Shown: one piece after another, positions 27,811 through 36,296 of the stretch
Position numbering within the stretch: the first letter of the stretch is position 1
How the letters are laid out: each line of letters opens with the position of its first letter
Source: Segatella copri
GTDB lineage: Bacteria; Bacteroidota; Bacteroidia; Bacteroidales; Bacteroidaceae
Direction of reading: 5' to 3'
Length of the DNA: 64,000 bases
NCBI RefSeq assembly: GCF_002224675.1
Contig: NZ_NMPZ01000008.1
Coordinates: forward strand, 62,001-126,000
The notes under the pieces: model-generated
Told to the model about the DNA's origin: nothing
Databases searched by the model: none
Seen by the model: the letters and a program-made list of their open reading frames with translations, nothing else
Program-made: the position numbers and the translations under genes

Positions 27811-29300
27811 TAGCTAGTTCTTTAAAAATAATGCTTTGGGACAAGGAAATCGGTCGTTTGTCCTGGGATGCAAGGAGAGGGGTTTCGTTTTTTGAATACA
27901 ATCCTGCTTTTCTTGGTGGGAGGCTCGATCCGTTCCCTCTGGTGGCTTCTGTCAAGTCACCTGCCAGCCGTCGTCCCATCATGGGTGACAGGGAAACGAA
28001 GCTTTACCGCAAACTGCCTCCTTTTCTTGCAGATTCTTTACCCGACGCTTGGGGTAATCAGGTGTTTGAGTGTTGGCGCATACAGAATGGTATTCGCAAT
28101 CAGGAGATAACTCCGCTTGAAATTTTGTCGTTCATCGGTAAGCGCGGTATGGGAGCTTTGGAGTTTATACCTGAATCATCCGGCATTAGAAAGTCGGAAA
28201 AGCTGAATATGAAGTTGTTGACGGATTTGGCTCAGAGAATATTCTTGGAGCGTGAGAATGTGAGGCTGTTGCCAGATGAATCGCTGACCATGCAGTCGTT
28301 GATCGCTGTAGGTACTTCGGCAGGCGGTCGCCAACCGAAGGCTATCATCGCGATCAATCCGAAAACCGGAGAAATCAGAAGTGGTCAGATAGCCGGTCAC
28401 AAGGGCTTTGATTATTGCATCCTGAAGTTTGGTGATGCGGAGCGTTCTTCTGCAGAACTGGAAATGGCCTATTACAAGATGGCTAGGGCTGCAGGCATAA
28501 GCATGATGCCTTGCAGGATTATTGAGATCGAAGGTCTGAAGCATTTCATTACCCATCGTTTTGATCGTGATGAGGAACGTAAATTACACATGCAGACGTT
28601 GGCGGCTCTATATCCTGATGCTGACAGCTATGAAAAGTTGCTGATGGTTTGTCGAAAGATGCGTCTGCCTGAAAGTACCCAGGAGGAAGTTTTCCGCAGG
28701 ATGGTATTCAACATCCTAGCCAACAATACTGATGATCACAACAAGAATTTCTCCTTTCTGATGGATGAAAGTGGAAAATGGCAACTTTCTCCTGCATACG
28801 ATATGACTTATATCTTCAATGTGGGTGGCTTTCTTCCTGAGAAGATGCATTGTATGATGATGCAGGGTAAGCTTCAAGGTCAGACTCTTGAAGATGCTTT
28901 GGCTCTCGGCAAGGAAAATGGTATCAGGAAGGCTGAAAGTATCATTGGTGAGGTTGCCTCTGCTATCCGCCAATTCAGACACTTTGCAGAGGAGTGCGAA
29001 GTTAGTCAGCGTTGGATAGGTGCTGTAGAAACCACCCTTAACCAGCATCTGGCAGAGTGGGGATTGCTCGAACGAAGAAAGAATGTTTCATTCAGAATAG
29101 GCGAAACCCTTTTTGAGAAGGTACGTGTAGAAAAGACATACAAAGGTAATTATCATCTTTTGTGTGAAGTGGATGGGAAAGAACGCAAGTTCGTGATTAC
29201 CGGAAAGAAAGAAGAATACGCATTGATTGATAGGGTTGGTACGGAAAATCTAACTGATGAGCAATTGTATTCGTTGGTTGAAAGCTTCTTTGTAAGATAA
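27807..29300 (+). CDS. HipA-family serine/threonine kinase toxin
   Basis: This 497-residue protein is longer than the usual ~440. The HipA_N couple is at residues 5-105 (RLSWDARRGVSFFEYNPAFL). The kinase core has GTSAGGRQPK near 169, NILANNTDDHNKNFSF near 304 with the catalytic Asp, and PAYDMTY with the metal-binding Asp. Known HipA kinases phosphorylate glutamyl-tRNA synthetase or related targets and stop growth. The extra 60 residues at the C-terminus (FRIGETLFEKVRVEKTYKGN) are not in E. coli HipA. The pair lies between two SSB cassettes. Confidence 0.85.
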   Translation: MIASSLKIMLWDKEIGRLSWDARRGVSFFEYNPAFLGGRLDPFPLVASVKSPASRRPIMGDRETKLYRKLPPFLADSLPDAWGNQVFECWRIQNGIRNQEITPLEILSFIGKRGMGALEFIPESSGIRKSEKLNMKLLTDLAQRIFLERENVRLLPDESLTMQSLIAVGTSAGGRQPKAIIAINPKTGEIRSGQIAGHKGFDYCILKFGDAERSSAELEMAYYKMARAAGISMMPCRIIEIEGLKHFITHRFDRDEERKLHMQTLAALYPDADSYEKLLMVCRKMRLPESTQEEVFRRMVFNILANNTDDHNKNFSFLMDESGKWQLSPAYDMTYIFNVGGFLPEKMHCMMMQGKLQGQTLEDALALGKENGIRKAESIIGEVASAIRQFRHFAEECEVSQRWIGAVETTLNQHLAEWGLLERRKNVSFRIGETLFEKVRVEKTYKGNYHLLCEVDGKERKFVITGKKEEYALIDRVGTENLTDEQLYSLVESFFVR

Positions 29301-29328
29301 AAGACATTTTTATTATATTTATTAAGGA

Positions 29329-29354
29329 GAGCGGCCTTTGGGTCGCTCTTTTTG
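29329..29354 (+). terminator. Terminator after hipA
   Basis: GAGCGGCC pairs with GGTCGCTC around TTTG, followed by TTTTTG. Confidence 0.85.
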
Positions 29355-29356
29355 TG

Positions 29357-30395
29357 TCATCTATTCAAGACTACCTATCTGATTGGGGGAGCCTTCGATA
29401 AACAGGAAATATTTGGGGGATGCTGGCTCCTCTTCCTTTTGCTTCACTTTTTTGAGTGTGGTGGCTTGTTTTTGGAAGGTAGTAGTCCTTTGCCATCCTT
29501 TTGACAGGTCTCTTTTGTTTTAGGTATAATCCTCCTTTAGCTTGCCTTCCTTGAGGGAGGATTGGCTGGTCATCGTGGGGTGGGGACTCGAAGGCCTGGT
29601 TGAAAGAGGTAAGTATAGTCTCTCTTTTCTCAGTGATGTTGATGGGTACACCAGGAATAGGTAGGGCTGGTTTTCTCAAGGTTCCTGGTAAAGGGTAGCG
29701 TCCTCTTTTTGATATCCTGCTACTTTTATTGTTTCTTTAGGTGAGCGTTCATTCATTTTCTTAAGCGTCATCCCTTGATTTTACTTTGCAAATTTACCAC
29801 AAGCGGCGACTGTCAAGGGCACACCCAGGGGGCTTGTCTCCACATTTTTTTCATTGTTTTTGGGTGCAGCGGCTCCTGTTTCAAAAACAACCAGATATCC
29901 TTGAAAATAATATGGGCCATCTCTTGCCTTTTCTCGCCTTCTCCTTGTTGGTGTTATTCGCACGTAAAATTTAAGTAATAACGTTTTAGAAATAAAGATT
30001 ATGAACGCAAGTAACAATTTCACAGTAGTAGGTTTTATCTGCAAGGACGCAGAAGTTAGAAACTTTGAGAAGAGCAGCCTCGCTCGCTTTGGCGTATCCA
30101 TCAAGACCACCGAGAAGAAGGGTGGCGTGGAGATTACCTCTTCTTCCATCCAGAGCTTCGAGAGCTGGATCAAGAACGGTGACCAGGCAATCCTCGATCT
30201 CCTCAAGAAGGGCAAGCGAGTAAAGGTGGAGGGCTTCTTCAAGAGCGAGACCTATCAGAAGGATGGCAAGGACCATCATGTGATCAAGCTCATTGCCACC
30301 GGTATCTCAGAGGTGGAGAAGCAAAAGAAGGAGGAGGCAGCTTAGCCTCCTTTCCCATATCTGCCATGTTTGTCTTCCAAGGCTATCATTTTGGG
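29357..30395 (+). repeat. SSB cassette, copy 3 of 3
   Basis: This unit shares the leader, ssb gene and tail with copies 1 and 2, starting at CATCTATTCAAG directly after the hipA terminator and ending in CCAAGGCTATC. After it the sequence diverges. Confidence 0.85.
30001..30345 (+). CDS. ssb: Single-stranded DNA-binding protein, copy 3
   Basis: This 114-residue SSB is identical to copy 2 except Gly for Asp in SWIKNGDQAIL. It has the same leader and the same lack of an acidic tail. Three intact copies within 6 kb imply either dosage need or repeated recombination at this cassette. Confidence 0.85.
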   Translation: MNASNNFTVVGFICKDAEVRNFEKSSLARFGVSIKTTEKKGGVEITSSSIQSFESWIKNGDQAILDLLKKGKRVKVEGFFKSETYQKDGKDHHVIKLIATGISEVEKQKKEEAA

Positions 30396-30800
30396 TAGTC
30401 TTGGATTGATGGTACTTGGGGGATGGTATTATATCTACTTTTCGATGGAATCGCATATTTTCAAGGGTTTTCTTTGTGAATTTGGATTTTTGGTGTATCT
30501 TTGTGCCATCGTCTATAGAAGTTGCGAAGTTTATGGCGTTATCGGTTCATCTGAGTAGTGGTATCTCGATGAAATCGTTCTTTTGGGAGCCAAGGAGGAA
30601 TACATGGTTGATATGGACTGCATGTGTTTCTCTTGGCTCTTTTTCTTTTATGCCGGCTCTTTTATGCTTATCTTTGTCTATCTGTTTTGTTGATATCTAT
30701 GGTTTGGTTTTACTGTGTCGTGGTTTAGGTAGATATCCATTGGAAGATGATACTTATATCTATTGTTTTCTACTGTAGTTTTGTGAATAGAACCTCGTTT
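30396..30800. other. Gene-free stretch between SSB cassette 3 and fold-back copy 2
   Basis: Short ORFs here have poor composition and use TTG starts. I see no repeat, hairpin or promoter that I would defend. Confidence 0.5.
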
Positions 30801-30816
30801 TTATAATTTTGTCGCA
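30801..30816 (+). promoter_or_regulatory. Perfect iteron copy abutting fold-back element 2
   Basis: TTATAATTTTGTCGCA ends two bases before the fold-back element begins. With TAATTTTG inside it, it could serve as the promoter for the element and the radC gene. Confidence 0.5.
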
Positions 30817-30817
30817 G

Positions 30818-31031
30818 CATAATCCCACCAGGCTTTTTATCGTGCAAAGGTATGGCAGTCTTGGCAGATACCAAACACCACGTTGTTATCGGCGAAGAAT
30901 CTTTTCCGGCAGCCTTCCGAAATCATAGATTGCGGTTTTCCGGAAAAGATTCTCTACCGATTGTTTGGTTTTCTGCCATTTTTGACTGCCATCTTTTTAG
31001 GCACGAAAAAAGGCTTGGTGTGAAGGTTATG
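30818..31031. ncRNA. Large fold-back element, copy 2
   Basis: This has the same architecture as 22398-22609. The outer arm is CATAATCCCACCAGGC with GGCTTGGTGTGAAGGTTATG. The middle pairs GGCAGATACCAAAC with GTTTGGTTTTCTGCC. The inner stem 30890-30909 pairs with 30940-30959 with two mismatches. Bases in both arms differ from copy 1 in ways that preserve pairing. It forms most of the leader of radC. Confidence 0.75.
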
Positions 31032-31145
31032 CCGGAATGCTAAAAAAAAACTCGGATTTATCCTCAAAACTCCAGGGATTGGAAAAAGGCTGGATGTTTC
31101 AGGAAATCCAGAATATTTTAAGTTTAATTTTAAACAATTGCAGAT

Positions 31146-31829
31146 ATGAGACAGAATTTTTCGGGCTTTTGCATGGAGGAACATCCCCAGTATAAGGCTT
31201 ATAACAATGGGCTTGGAAACTTGACCACAGTGGAGCTGATTTCTTTGGTTATCGGTACAGGAACGCAGAAGAATGTGGAACAGGCACGCCAGATTTACAA
31301 TGTGATGGAGGAGAGCTTGCGTAATATAGCCAAGGCTAGGGTAGAGGACTTGCAGGTGGTTCAAGGCATCGGGGATTCCAAGGCGATAGCCCTTCAGGCA
31401 GCCATCGAGCTGGGTAAGCGTTACAGCTTGGAAAATATGGCAGAGCGTCCGGATATGGGCAGCAGCTTGGCTATCTATAATTTCCTTCTTCCTCATGTAA
31501 GGGATTTGGAGGTGGAGGAATGCCATTTGCTGTTGATGAATCAGAATTTCAAGCTTATCAAGCATGTGCCCATGAGTCATGGAGGACTCACGGAAACGGC
31601 GGTGGATGTGCGCAGAATCATGAGGGAGGCTGTTTTGAACAATGCCACGATATTGGCTCTTGCCCATAATCACCCTTCGAATTCTCCTCATCCAAGCAGG
31701 GCTGATGACATGCTCACCAAGAGCGTCAAGGAAGCTTGTGACATCATGCGCATCTTTTTCATGGACCATGTGATAATTGCCGATGGGTGTTATTACTCTT
31801 ATCATGACAGAGGAAAAATGGGTTTATAA
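31146..31829 (+). CDS. radC: RadC/JAB-domain protein
   Basis: This 227-residue protein has an N-terminal helix-hairpin-helix (LTTVELISLVIGTGT, then VVQGIGDSKAIAL) and a C-terminal MPN/JAB metal site, LAHNHPSNSPHPSRAD (HxHPS-x6-7-D) near residue 177. RadC proteins are common on plasmids and conjugative elements. The JAB domain predicts a metallo-isopeptidase or nuclease fold, but its reaction is unproven. It is preceded by the fold-back leader and followed by two small genes in the same direction. Confidence 0.85.
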   Translation: MRQNFSGFCMEEHPQYKAYNNGLGNLTTVELISLVIGTGTQKNVEQARQIYNVMEESLRNIAKARVEDLQVVQGIGDSKAIALQAAIELGKRYSLENMAERPDMGSSLAIYNFLLPHVRDLEVEECHLLLMNQNFKLIKHVPMSHGGLTETAVDVRRIMREAVLNNATILALAHNHPSNSPHPSRADDMLTKSVKEACDIMRIFFMDHVIIADGCYYSYHDRGKMGL

Positions 31830-31873
31830 AGGTAACGGAGAGGCTAACCACCTCTCCATAAAAGAATATTTGT

Positions 31874-32200
31874 ATGAAAGTACGTTTATATCATGATGAA
31901 AGGGTAAGCGCCAAGAATGCGCCGGATGCATGGTCTATCTATTGTCCTTACCCTAAGAAGTATCAGAGGGTTACGGGTATCAAGGGCGTTTATCTAGGTT
32001 GCAAGCCTACAGATGGCGGTTTGATACGTTGTTGTTGGGAATCCATGGAAGTGGGGCAGAGAATCAATTTGGGAAAGCGTGTGGATGTATCTAGCACGCC
32101 AATAGGTATTCAGGTTGCTTTTCACAATATAGAGCGTGTTTATCTGAATGCTTGCAAGGTTGATACCCTGGAGGCATGGGGAAAGTTTCAAAGAGTTTAA
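31874..32200 (+). CDS. Hypothetical protein after radC
   Basis: This 108-residue basic soluble protein (MKVRLYHDERVSAKNAPDAW, then VYLGCKPTDGGLIRCCWESM) has no recognised domain. Similar short proteins accompany radC in Bacteroidetes elements. The gap to radC is 44 bases and the next gene starts 11 bases after it, so it sits in the middle of a three-gene unit. Confidence 0.6.
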   Translation: MKVRLYHDERVSAKNAPDAWSIYCPYPKKYQRVTGIKGVYLGCKPTDGGLIRCCWESMEVGQRINLGKRVDVSSTPIGIQVAFHNIERVYLNACKVDTLEAWGKFQRV

Positions 32201-32211
32201 AAATAAGGATT

Positions 32212-32727
32212 ATGAATCAGAATGAAGTTTTGGAGTTTGATGGTTTTCGTGTGGAAAGAGAGTCTTTCCTTGGTGGGGATTGCTATGGTCTGGTCACCTC
32301 ATGCAAGAAAGATGAGGAGGGTGTTTCATATCATCTGGAGGTGGAGTTTGACATATCCCAAGCCAAGTTTCAGTTTTCCAAGTGTTATTCTCACCAGGTG
32401 GTTCCTTGCAATGAACTTTCTGCCGGCGGTAGGCTCAAGGTCATGGTTTATCTAGTAGAAAAGGCAGCTGGTGCTTTCGTGAGGGAGAAGGGTATTTCTC
32501 AGAAGTTGTCCTTGGAGAAATTGAAAGGCTTGTATCAAGAGGATGATGTGGTGATGGGAGAGATTCTTGCCTCGGAGAAAGCCGATGGCTTGACCATAGA
32601 GGAGTCGTTCTTTCTGTATATCCTTGCTCAAAATTGGGCGAATGGTGATGAGTTTTCTTGGGCTTGTGGGGGAGTAGAGGAAGAAAGTGTATCTCTTGTG
32701 GAAGAGGCAAGGAAGATGAAGTTGTGA
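32212..32727 (+). CDS. Hypothetical protein
   Basis: This 171-residue acidic protein uses the ATG at 32212 (MNQNEVLEFDGFRVERE), which follows an A-rich leader; a longer start at 32176 would overlap the previous gene. A beta-rich first half (YHLEVEFDISQAKFQFSKCY) is followed by a helical second half. I recognise no family. Its 3' end is partly duplicated at 33239-33320. Confidence 0.6.
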   Translation: MNQNEVLEFDGFRVERESFLGGDCYGLVTSCKKDEEGVSYHLEVEFDISQAKFQFSKCYSHQVVPCNELSAGGRLKVMVYLVEKAAGAFVREKGISQKLSLEKLKGLYQEDDVVMGEILASEKADGLTIEESFFLYILAQNWANGDEFSWACGGVEEESVSLVEEARKMKL

Positions 32728-33238
32728 AAGAGAGGGGTGAGGAGAGTTTGGGCTCTCCTTCTTTTTTCTTTTAGGGATGGTGCGTTCATGTGGGCGCGAA
32801 TTCTACAAACAAGTGAAAATGACATATGGTTTGTAAAACCTTGCTAGTTAACCGCTCTATCATTTATTCTATATTCTCTTTATTGAGTGCCATCTTGAGT
32901 GTCATTACATAATTTCTCTTTACCTCACTTTCTATATTCTTCCATATATATATTGTTTTGAATTTGCGTATATTTCATCGGTCATGACCGATGAAATAAG
33001 TTTCATGATGAAACTTTACGCTTGCTGTCAAAATGGCTATAAAAGTTGTATTGCTGCAAAGTGATTTTCCGTTAGACGTTACAGTGTAAAAAGCAGTGCA
33101 AGTTTCTTGGTGGACACCTTTGGGTGATATTTGAAAGCAAAGATTTTAATGACCGGATTCAAGGGAGATTGAGATAATGACACAGCCCCTTCATGACACC
33201 CTTGGAAATTCGCAAATCGACACTTTAGTTATGCGTGT
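32728..33238. other. Gene-free stretch with palindromes
   Basis: This contains the palindromes listed at 32971-33014 and no credible ORF. GTGTCG/CGACAC around 33220-33240 forms a minor hairpin. Confidence 0.5.
32971..33014. promoter_or_regulatory. 28-bp perfect palindrome plus a second short palindrome
   Basis: The half-site TATTTCATCGGTCA is followed immediately by its exact inverse (32971-32998), then GTTTCATGATGAAAC at 33000-33014. Perfect dyads of this length usually mark a dimeric or tetrameric repressor site or a recombination site. Confidence 0.6.
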
Positions 33239-33320
33239 CGAATGGTGATGAGTTTTTGAGGGCTTGTGGAGGAGTAGAAGAAGATGAAGTTGTGAAAAAG
33301 GAGCGTTCATGTGAGCGCAT
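33239..33320 (+). pseudogene. Duplicated 3' fragment of the gene at 32212
   Basis: CGAATGGTGATGAGTTTT and GGCTTGTGG..GGAGTAGA repeat the end of the 32212-32727 gene (around 32639-32685). The fragment then joins directly to a copy of the post-stop sequence (GCGTTCATGTG.GCGC), with a deletion in between. It has no start codon and is a relic. Confidence 0.65.
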
Positions 33321-33376
33321 CCTATCATATCTATATGATATTTTGAGTGCTGTGGTATCTACAAGAGCATTTTGCA

Positions 33377-33425
33377 AGAAGCTCCCCACATAGCATGTTG
33401 GAATAGCTATGTAGGGAGCTTCTTT
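33377..33425. terminator. Terminator, active on minus strand
   Basis: AAGAAGCTCCC.ACATAGC pairs with GCTATGT.GGGAGCTTCTT around an 11-base loop, just after the stop of the minus-strand gene at 33440. Confidence 0.8.
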
Positions 33426-33439
33426 GCCAGTTGTTTGTG

Positions 33440-33733
33440 CTAAGCTGCTTGATTCTTGGGTGATACACCTAGGTTTGCTTCCATTCGCTCTTTGATGGAC
33501 TTGAGTCCTTCATATTCGAAATAGAAGATTCCTTCTTGTGTATCAACACGGAATCCGTTGCTTGTCTCTTTTAAGTCGAATGCGTAGGTTTTATCCTTGG
33601 TGATAACGTTGAAGATTGCACATCCAAAGACTGGTGTAACAATTAATATAGCGCGATCAGGATGGGAGATTGTACATCCATTACTCATTTTTTTGAGGCG
33701 AATATCACCAAGTATAATAGCGTTCTTTTCCAT
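33440..33733 (-). CDS. Small hypothetical protein controlled by the shared operator
   Basis: This 97-residue soluble, beta-rich protein (AIILGDIRLKKMSNGCTISH, then FNVITKDKTYAFDLKETSNG) has no recognised domain. It is a single-gene unit with its own terminator and the GTGAAAT..ATTTCAC-10-TACCTTTG promoter at 33822-33856, which it shares with the DprA operon and the cas adaptation operon. Confidence 0.6.
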   Translation of the reverse strand: MEKNAIILGDIRLKKMSNGCTISHPDRAILIVTPVFGCAIFNVITKDKTYAFDLKETSNGFRVDTQEGIFYFEYEGLKSIKERMEANLGVSPKNQAA

Positions 33734-33821
33734 ATGAATTTATTGTTTGATTGATATTGAATATTAATACTATGCTTTAATTTAAGAGAAGTGCTTTTAG
33801 TATCTTTCTCTTTTCTGCTTG

Positions 33822-33856
33822 CAAAGGTATTGCAAAATAGTGAAATGGTATTTCAC
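33822..33856 (-). promoter_or_regulatory. Shared operator-promoter, copy a
   Basis: On the minus strand: a GTGAAAT-3-ATTTCAC dyad (33840-33856), 10 bases, then TACCTTTG (33822-33829). Confidence 0.75.
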
Positions 33857-33890
33857 TCACTCCATTTTTGTATTTTTGGAGTGTAAGTGA

Positions 33891-33933
33891 TTTAAAAAGG
33901 TTCCATTAGGGATGTGGATGTCTAGTGGAACCT
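33891..33933 (-). terminator. Terminator of the DprA/PRTase operon
   Basis: AGGTTCCA pairs with TGGAACCT, followed on the minus strand by TTTTTAAATC. It lies 37 bases after the HAD gene stop. Confidence 0.75.
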
Positions 33934-33969
33934 GATGAGAGGATACCATACTCAAAGTATCAGCTACCT

Positions 33970-34470
33970 TCATTGTAAGTATGGAAGAATCTCCAGTGGA
34001 GAACTAATTGCTTGGTCGTATGCGGTACCAAGCAGCATACTTCTTTCCTTGGTTCCCCAGAGGCATGCTATGGCTTTTATGTCGGCTCTTTTAGATGCAA
34101 TCATGTCTATAGCCCTGTCTCCAAAGCTCAGAACATCTTCAGCTTTCTCATCCATCAGCTCCAAAGCCTTCAGCATAGGGGCAGGATGGGGCTTTACGGG
34201 ATGGGCATCATGGTAGCCAACGATGAAACTTGCTGGAATCTGGTAATAGCCAACGATTCTTTCCACATAGGGACGTGGTGAGCTGCTGACTATTGCCATC
34301 TTGATTCCTTGTGCTTTTATGTGGTCAAGGACTTCCTGGATTCCTGCATACATGGAGGTATATGGGATAAGTCTATATGCCTCGTGCCAGTTTCTCATCT
34401 TTCTGGCATTTTCCAGTATTGTGGTATCTACAAGAGTTAAGTCCAGATCAAAAATCACTCCTTTTATCAT
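33970..34470 (-). CDS. HAD-superfamily phosphatase, last gene of the DprA operon
   Basis: This 166-residue protein has HAD motif I VIFDLDLTLVD (DxDxT) at residues 5-15, motif II IVSSSPR near 60, the motif III Lys in KPHP near 93 and motif IV SFGDRAIDMIASKRA near 114. It is a phosphoglycolate-phosphatase-like enzyme, probably acting on a small phosphate produced by or needed for the PRTase-like neighbours. It begins three bases after the DprA stop and ends the operon before a terminator. Confidence 0.85.
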   Translation of the reverse strand: MIKGVIFDLDLTLVDTTILENARKMRNWHEAYRLIPYTSMYAGIQEVLDHIKAQGIKMAIVSSSPRPYVERIVGYYQIPASFIVGYHDAHPVKPHPAPMLKALELMDEKAEDVLSFGDRAIDMIASKRADIKAIACLWGTKERSMLLGTAYDQAISSPLEILPYLQ

Positions 34471-34473
34471 AGG

Positions 34474-35439
34474 CTAGAATAATGAATCCTTGATTTTTGG
34501 TTTGTTGCTCTTCTCTACCGACTCTCTGATGATGGCAAGGGCTTCTTCGAATGAACCGGAAGTCAGGGCATGGGCTTTTCCTTCTTCCAGGAACTTCTTG
34601 TTGCCCTCTGCTTTTCCGCCGATCTGTCCATCCATGTTCTTGTATTTGATCATGAAGAGTGGCTTTCGGGCTTTGAGGGTGGCGTTTACTGCATGCATGG
34701 TTCCTCCTCTAAGACCTGTCTGGATGACGAGGGTAGTGTATGAGAGTCCTGCCTGCAGTCTGTCACGCTCCACCAGGGTATAGCGGTTGCCTCTTTGTCC
34801 TACCGGGTACTCAGAAAGCAGAAGTCCTCCGCTTTCCACTATGTTCTTGGCCAGTTCCAGGTTCTCTTTTGGGTAGATGGATTCCCAATCCAAGCCGTTG
34901 GCAAGGAATGCCGTGGTAGTTCCCTTCACGTTCAATGCTCCTTGGTGGCCGGTTGTGTCGCATCCTATGGCAAGACCTGATACGATGTTGAAGCCTTGTT
35001 CTGCGAACTTTTCTGCGAAGTAGATTCCTGCTTGGGTTCCTGCTTCTGTTGGTTCTCTTGTACCGATGATGGCGATGCCCGGCATTTGGAGTGCTTTGAT
35101 GTTTCCTCTGTAGAACAGAATCAATGGGGCGTCTGTATTGCCATCTTCATTGATGGTCTCGCGCAGGATTTGAGGGAAGGCTTCTTCGTAATAGGAGATG
35201 ATGCCAATACCTTCTCTTTCTGCATCGTTGATGCAGGTTAATGCCTTTCTGTTGGCTTCCTGGAGATCTGTGGCTGAGTATTTTTCGAACTTCTTTCCCT
35301 TGAGAGTAGTCCAGAAGTGACACAGGTCCTCGATGGTTTGCACTTGGGACGGAGCTACCTCGGCTATGGAGAGAACGGTTTTGTTTCCGCAGCCCTTGAG
35401 GTTCTTCAATGTCAATATGAGTTCAGTATTGAGTGCCAT
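34474..35439 (-). CDS. DprA-like DNA-processing protein
   Basis: This 321-residue protein has an N-terminal helix-hairpin-helix (LKNLKGCGNKTVLSIAE) and a Rossmann (SLOG) core with AIIGTREPTEAGT near residue 110, VSGLAIGCDTTGHQGAL near 135, LANGLDWESIYPKENLEL and LSEYPVG. DprA binds incoming single-stranded DNA and loads RecA. The usual RNR loop is altered to ERDRLQAGLS and no C-terminal winged helix is seen, so it is a mobile-element variant and not the housekeeping protein. It lies between three ComF-like PRTases and a HAD phosphatase. Confidence 0.8.
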   Translation of the reverse strand: MALNTELILTLKNLKGCGNKTVLSIAEVAPSQVQTIEDLCHFWTTLKGKKFEKYSATDLQEANRKALTCINDAEREGIGIISYYEEAFPQILRETINEDGNTDAPLILFYRGNIKALQMPGIAIIGTREPTEAGTQAGIYFAEKFAEQGFNIVSGLAIGCDTTGHQGALNVKGTTTAFLANGLDWESIYPKENLELAKNIVESGGLLLSEYPVGQRGNRYTLVERDRLQAGLSYTTLVIQTGLRGGTMHAVNATLKARKPLFMIKYKNMDGQIGGKAEGNKKFLEEGKAHALTSGSFEEALAIIRESVEKSNKPKIKDSLF

Positions 35440-35566
35440 ATTTCTTTATGTTCTATTTCTTTGTTATTACTTTTGTTATGCAGCTGTAAGAGTAGTTATT
35501 TCTTTTTGAATTCCCAATATCTTGGAGAAAAAATACTTGCTTTTGCGGCTGCATGTTCTGTTTGTG

Positions 35567-36265
35567 CTAGTCGATGTTCCAGTAGGCGTCAGGATCGCCG
35601 TCGAAAACGTCGTCTATGTCCTGGTCGCTCCAGCCTTCTACGTCTTGGGCATATGAACCGTTGTAGTTGTCGTATGTCTCTTCCTCCTCGTAGTAGTCTG
35701 CAGGATCGTAGTAGTCTTCCGAATCGTAATCGTCCGTCGGATCATAGTGAGGATGGTAATCTGGGTTGAAGGTCTTTGCCAGGAACAATCCTGTTACGCT
35801 TGCTGCCCCCATGGTTTCCAGCTTTTCTGCAACCATTTGGAAGGTTCTTCCTCTTGTGATGATGTCATCAATGACGATGATTTTCTTTCCTGCGATGTCA
35901 CAGCTGTTGAAGCCGAAGCCTTCGATTGGATTTCCGGTTTTTCCTGTGAGGTGACCAGCTTCATGGTCGTGCTCATTGTAGATGGCATTGATTGCTACCT
36001 TGTAGCCGGCAGCCTGGATTGCTTCAGCAAGCTTTTTGTAGCGAGCTTGTGTCTTGCTCTTGGTGGATGCAGGGATGAAGCAGATGTCCCAACCTGTCTT
36101 CTCTCCATTTGTTATTTCCTGGATCTTGTTCAGGAATCCACTCTTAACTTCGTCGTTGAGGTAGCCGTCTTTGAAGTTATAGCAAGTCTGACGGTCTGCC
36201 AATTGCTGGGCATTTGCCTGGTATCTCACTGGGAGATAGTCTTTGAGATATTGATAATTATACAT
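35567..36265 (-). CDS. ComF-like phosphoribosyltransferase with acidic tail
   Basis: This 232-residue protein starts at the ATG at 36265 (MYNYQYLKDYLPVRYQA), which aligns with its two paralogues; a longer frame is non-homologous. The PRPP-binding loop is IIVIDDIITRGRT near residue 118. After residue 170 comes a ~60-residue tail made almost only of Asp, Glu, Tyr and Asn (DYDSEDYYDPADYYEEEETY), absent from the paralogues. The PRTase fold is shared with competence protein ComF. The tail could mimic DNA or bind a basic partner. It lies upstream of dprA. Confidence 0.75.
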   Translation of the reverse strand: MYNYQYLKDYLPVRYQANAQQLADRQTCYNFKDGYLNDEVKSGFLNKIQEITNGEKTGWDICFIPASTKSKTQARYKKLAEAIQAAGYKVAINAIYNEHDHEAGHLTGKTGNPIEGFGFNSCDIAGKKIIVIDDIITRGRTFQMVAEKLETMGAASVTGLFLAKTFNPDYHPHYDPTDDYDSEDYYDPADYYEEEETYDNYNGSYAQDVEGWSDQDIDDVFDGDPDAYWNID

Positions 36266-36296
36266 TTTTCTTATATTTTTTTGATTTAACTTTTTG

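Noticed and set aside
23807..29679. Minus-strand ORFs of about 100 residues upstream of the ssb genes (23807-24106, 29371-29679)
   Set aside because: They lack ATG, are repeated only because the leader DNA is repeated, and cassette copy 2 has a one-base indel that breaks the frame. Their C-terminal halves diverge by frameshift.
24240..30279. Minus-strand ORFs of 97-153 residues antisense to each ssb gene and its leader
   Set aside because: They lie opposite a well-supported OB-fold gene, and no family or start signal supports them.
30370..30778. Short hydrophobic ORFs after SSB cassette 3
   Set aside because: They start with TTG inside the repeated tail, no homologue exists after the other two cassettes, and there is no promoter.
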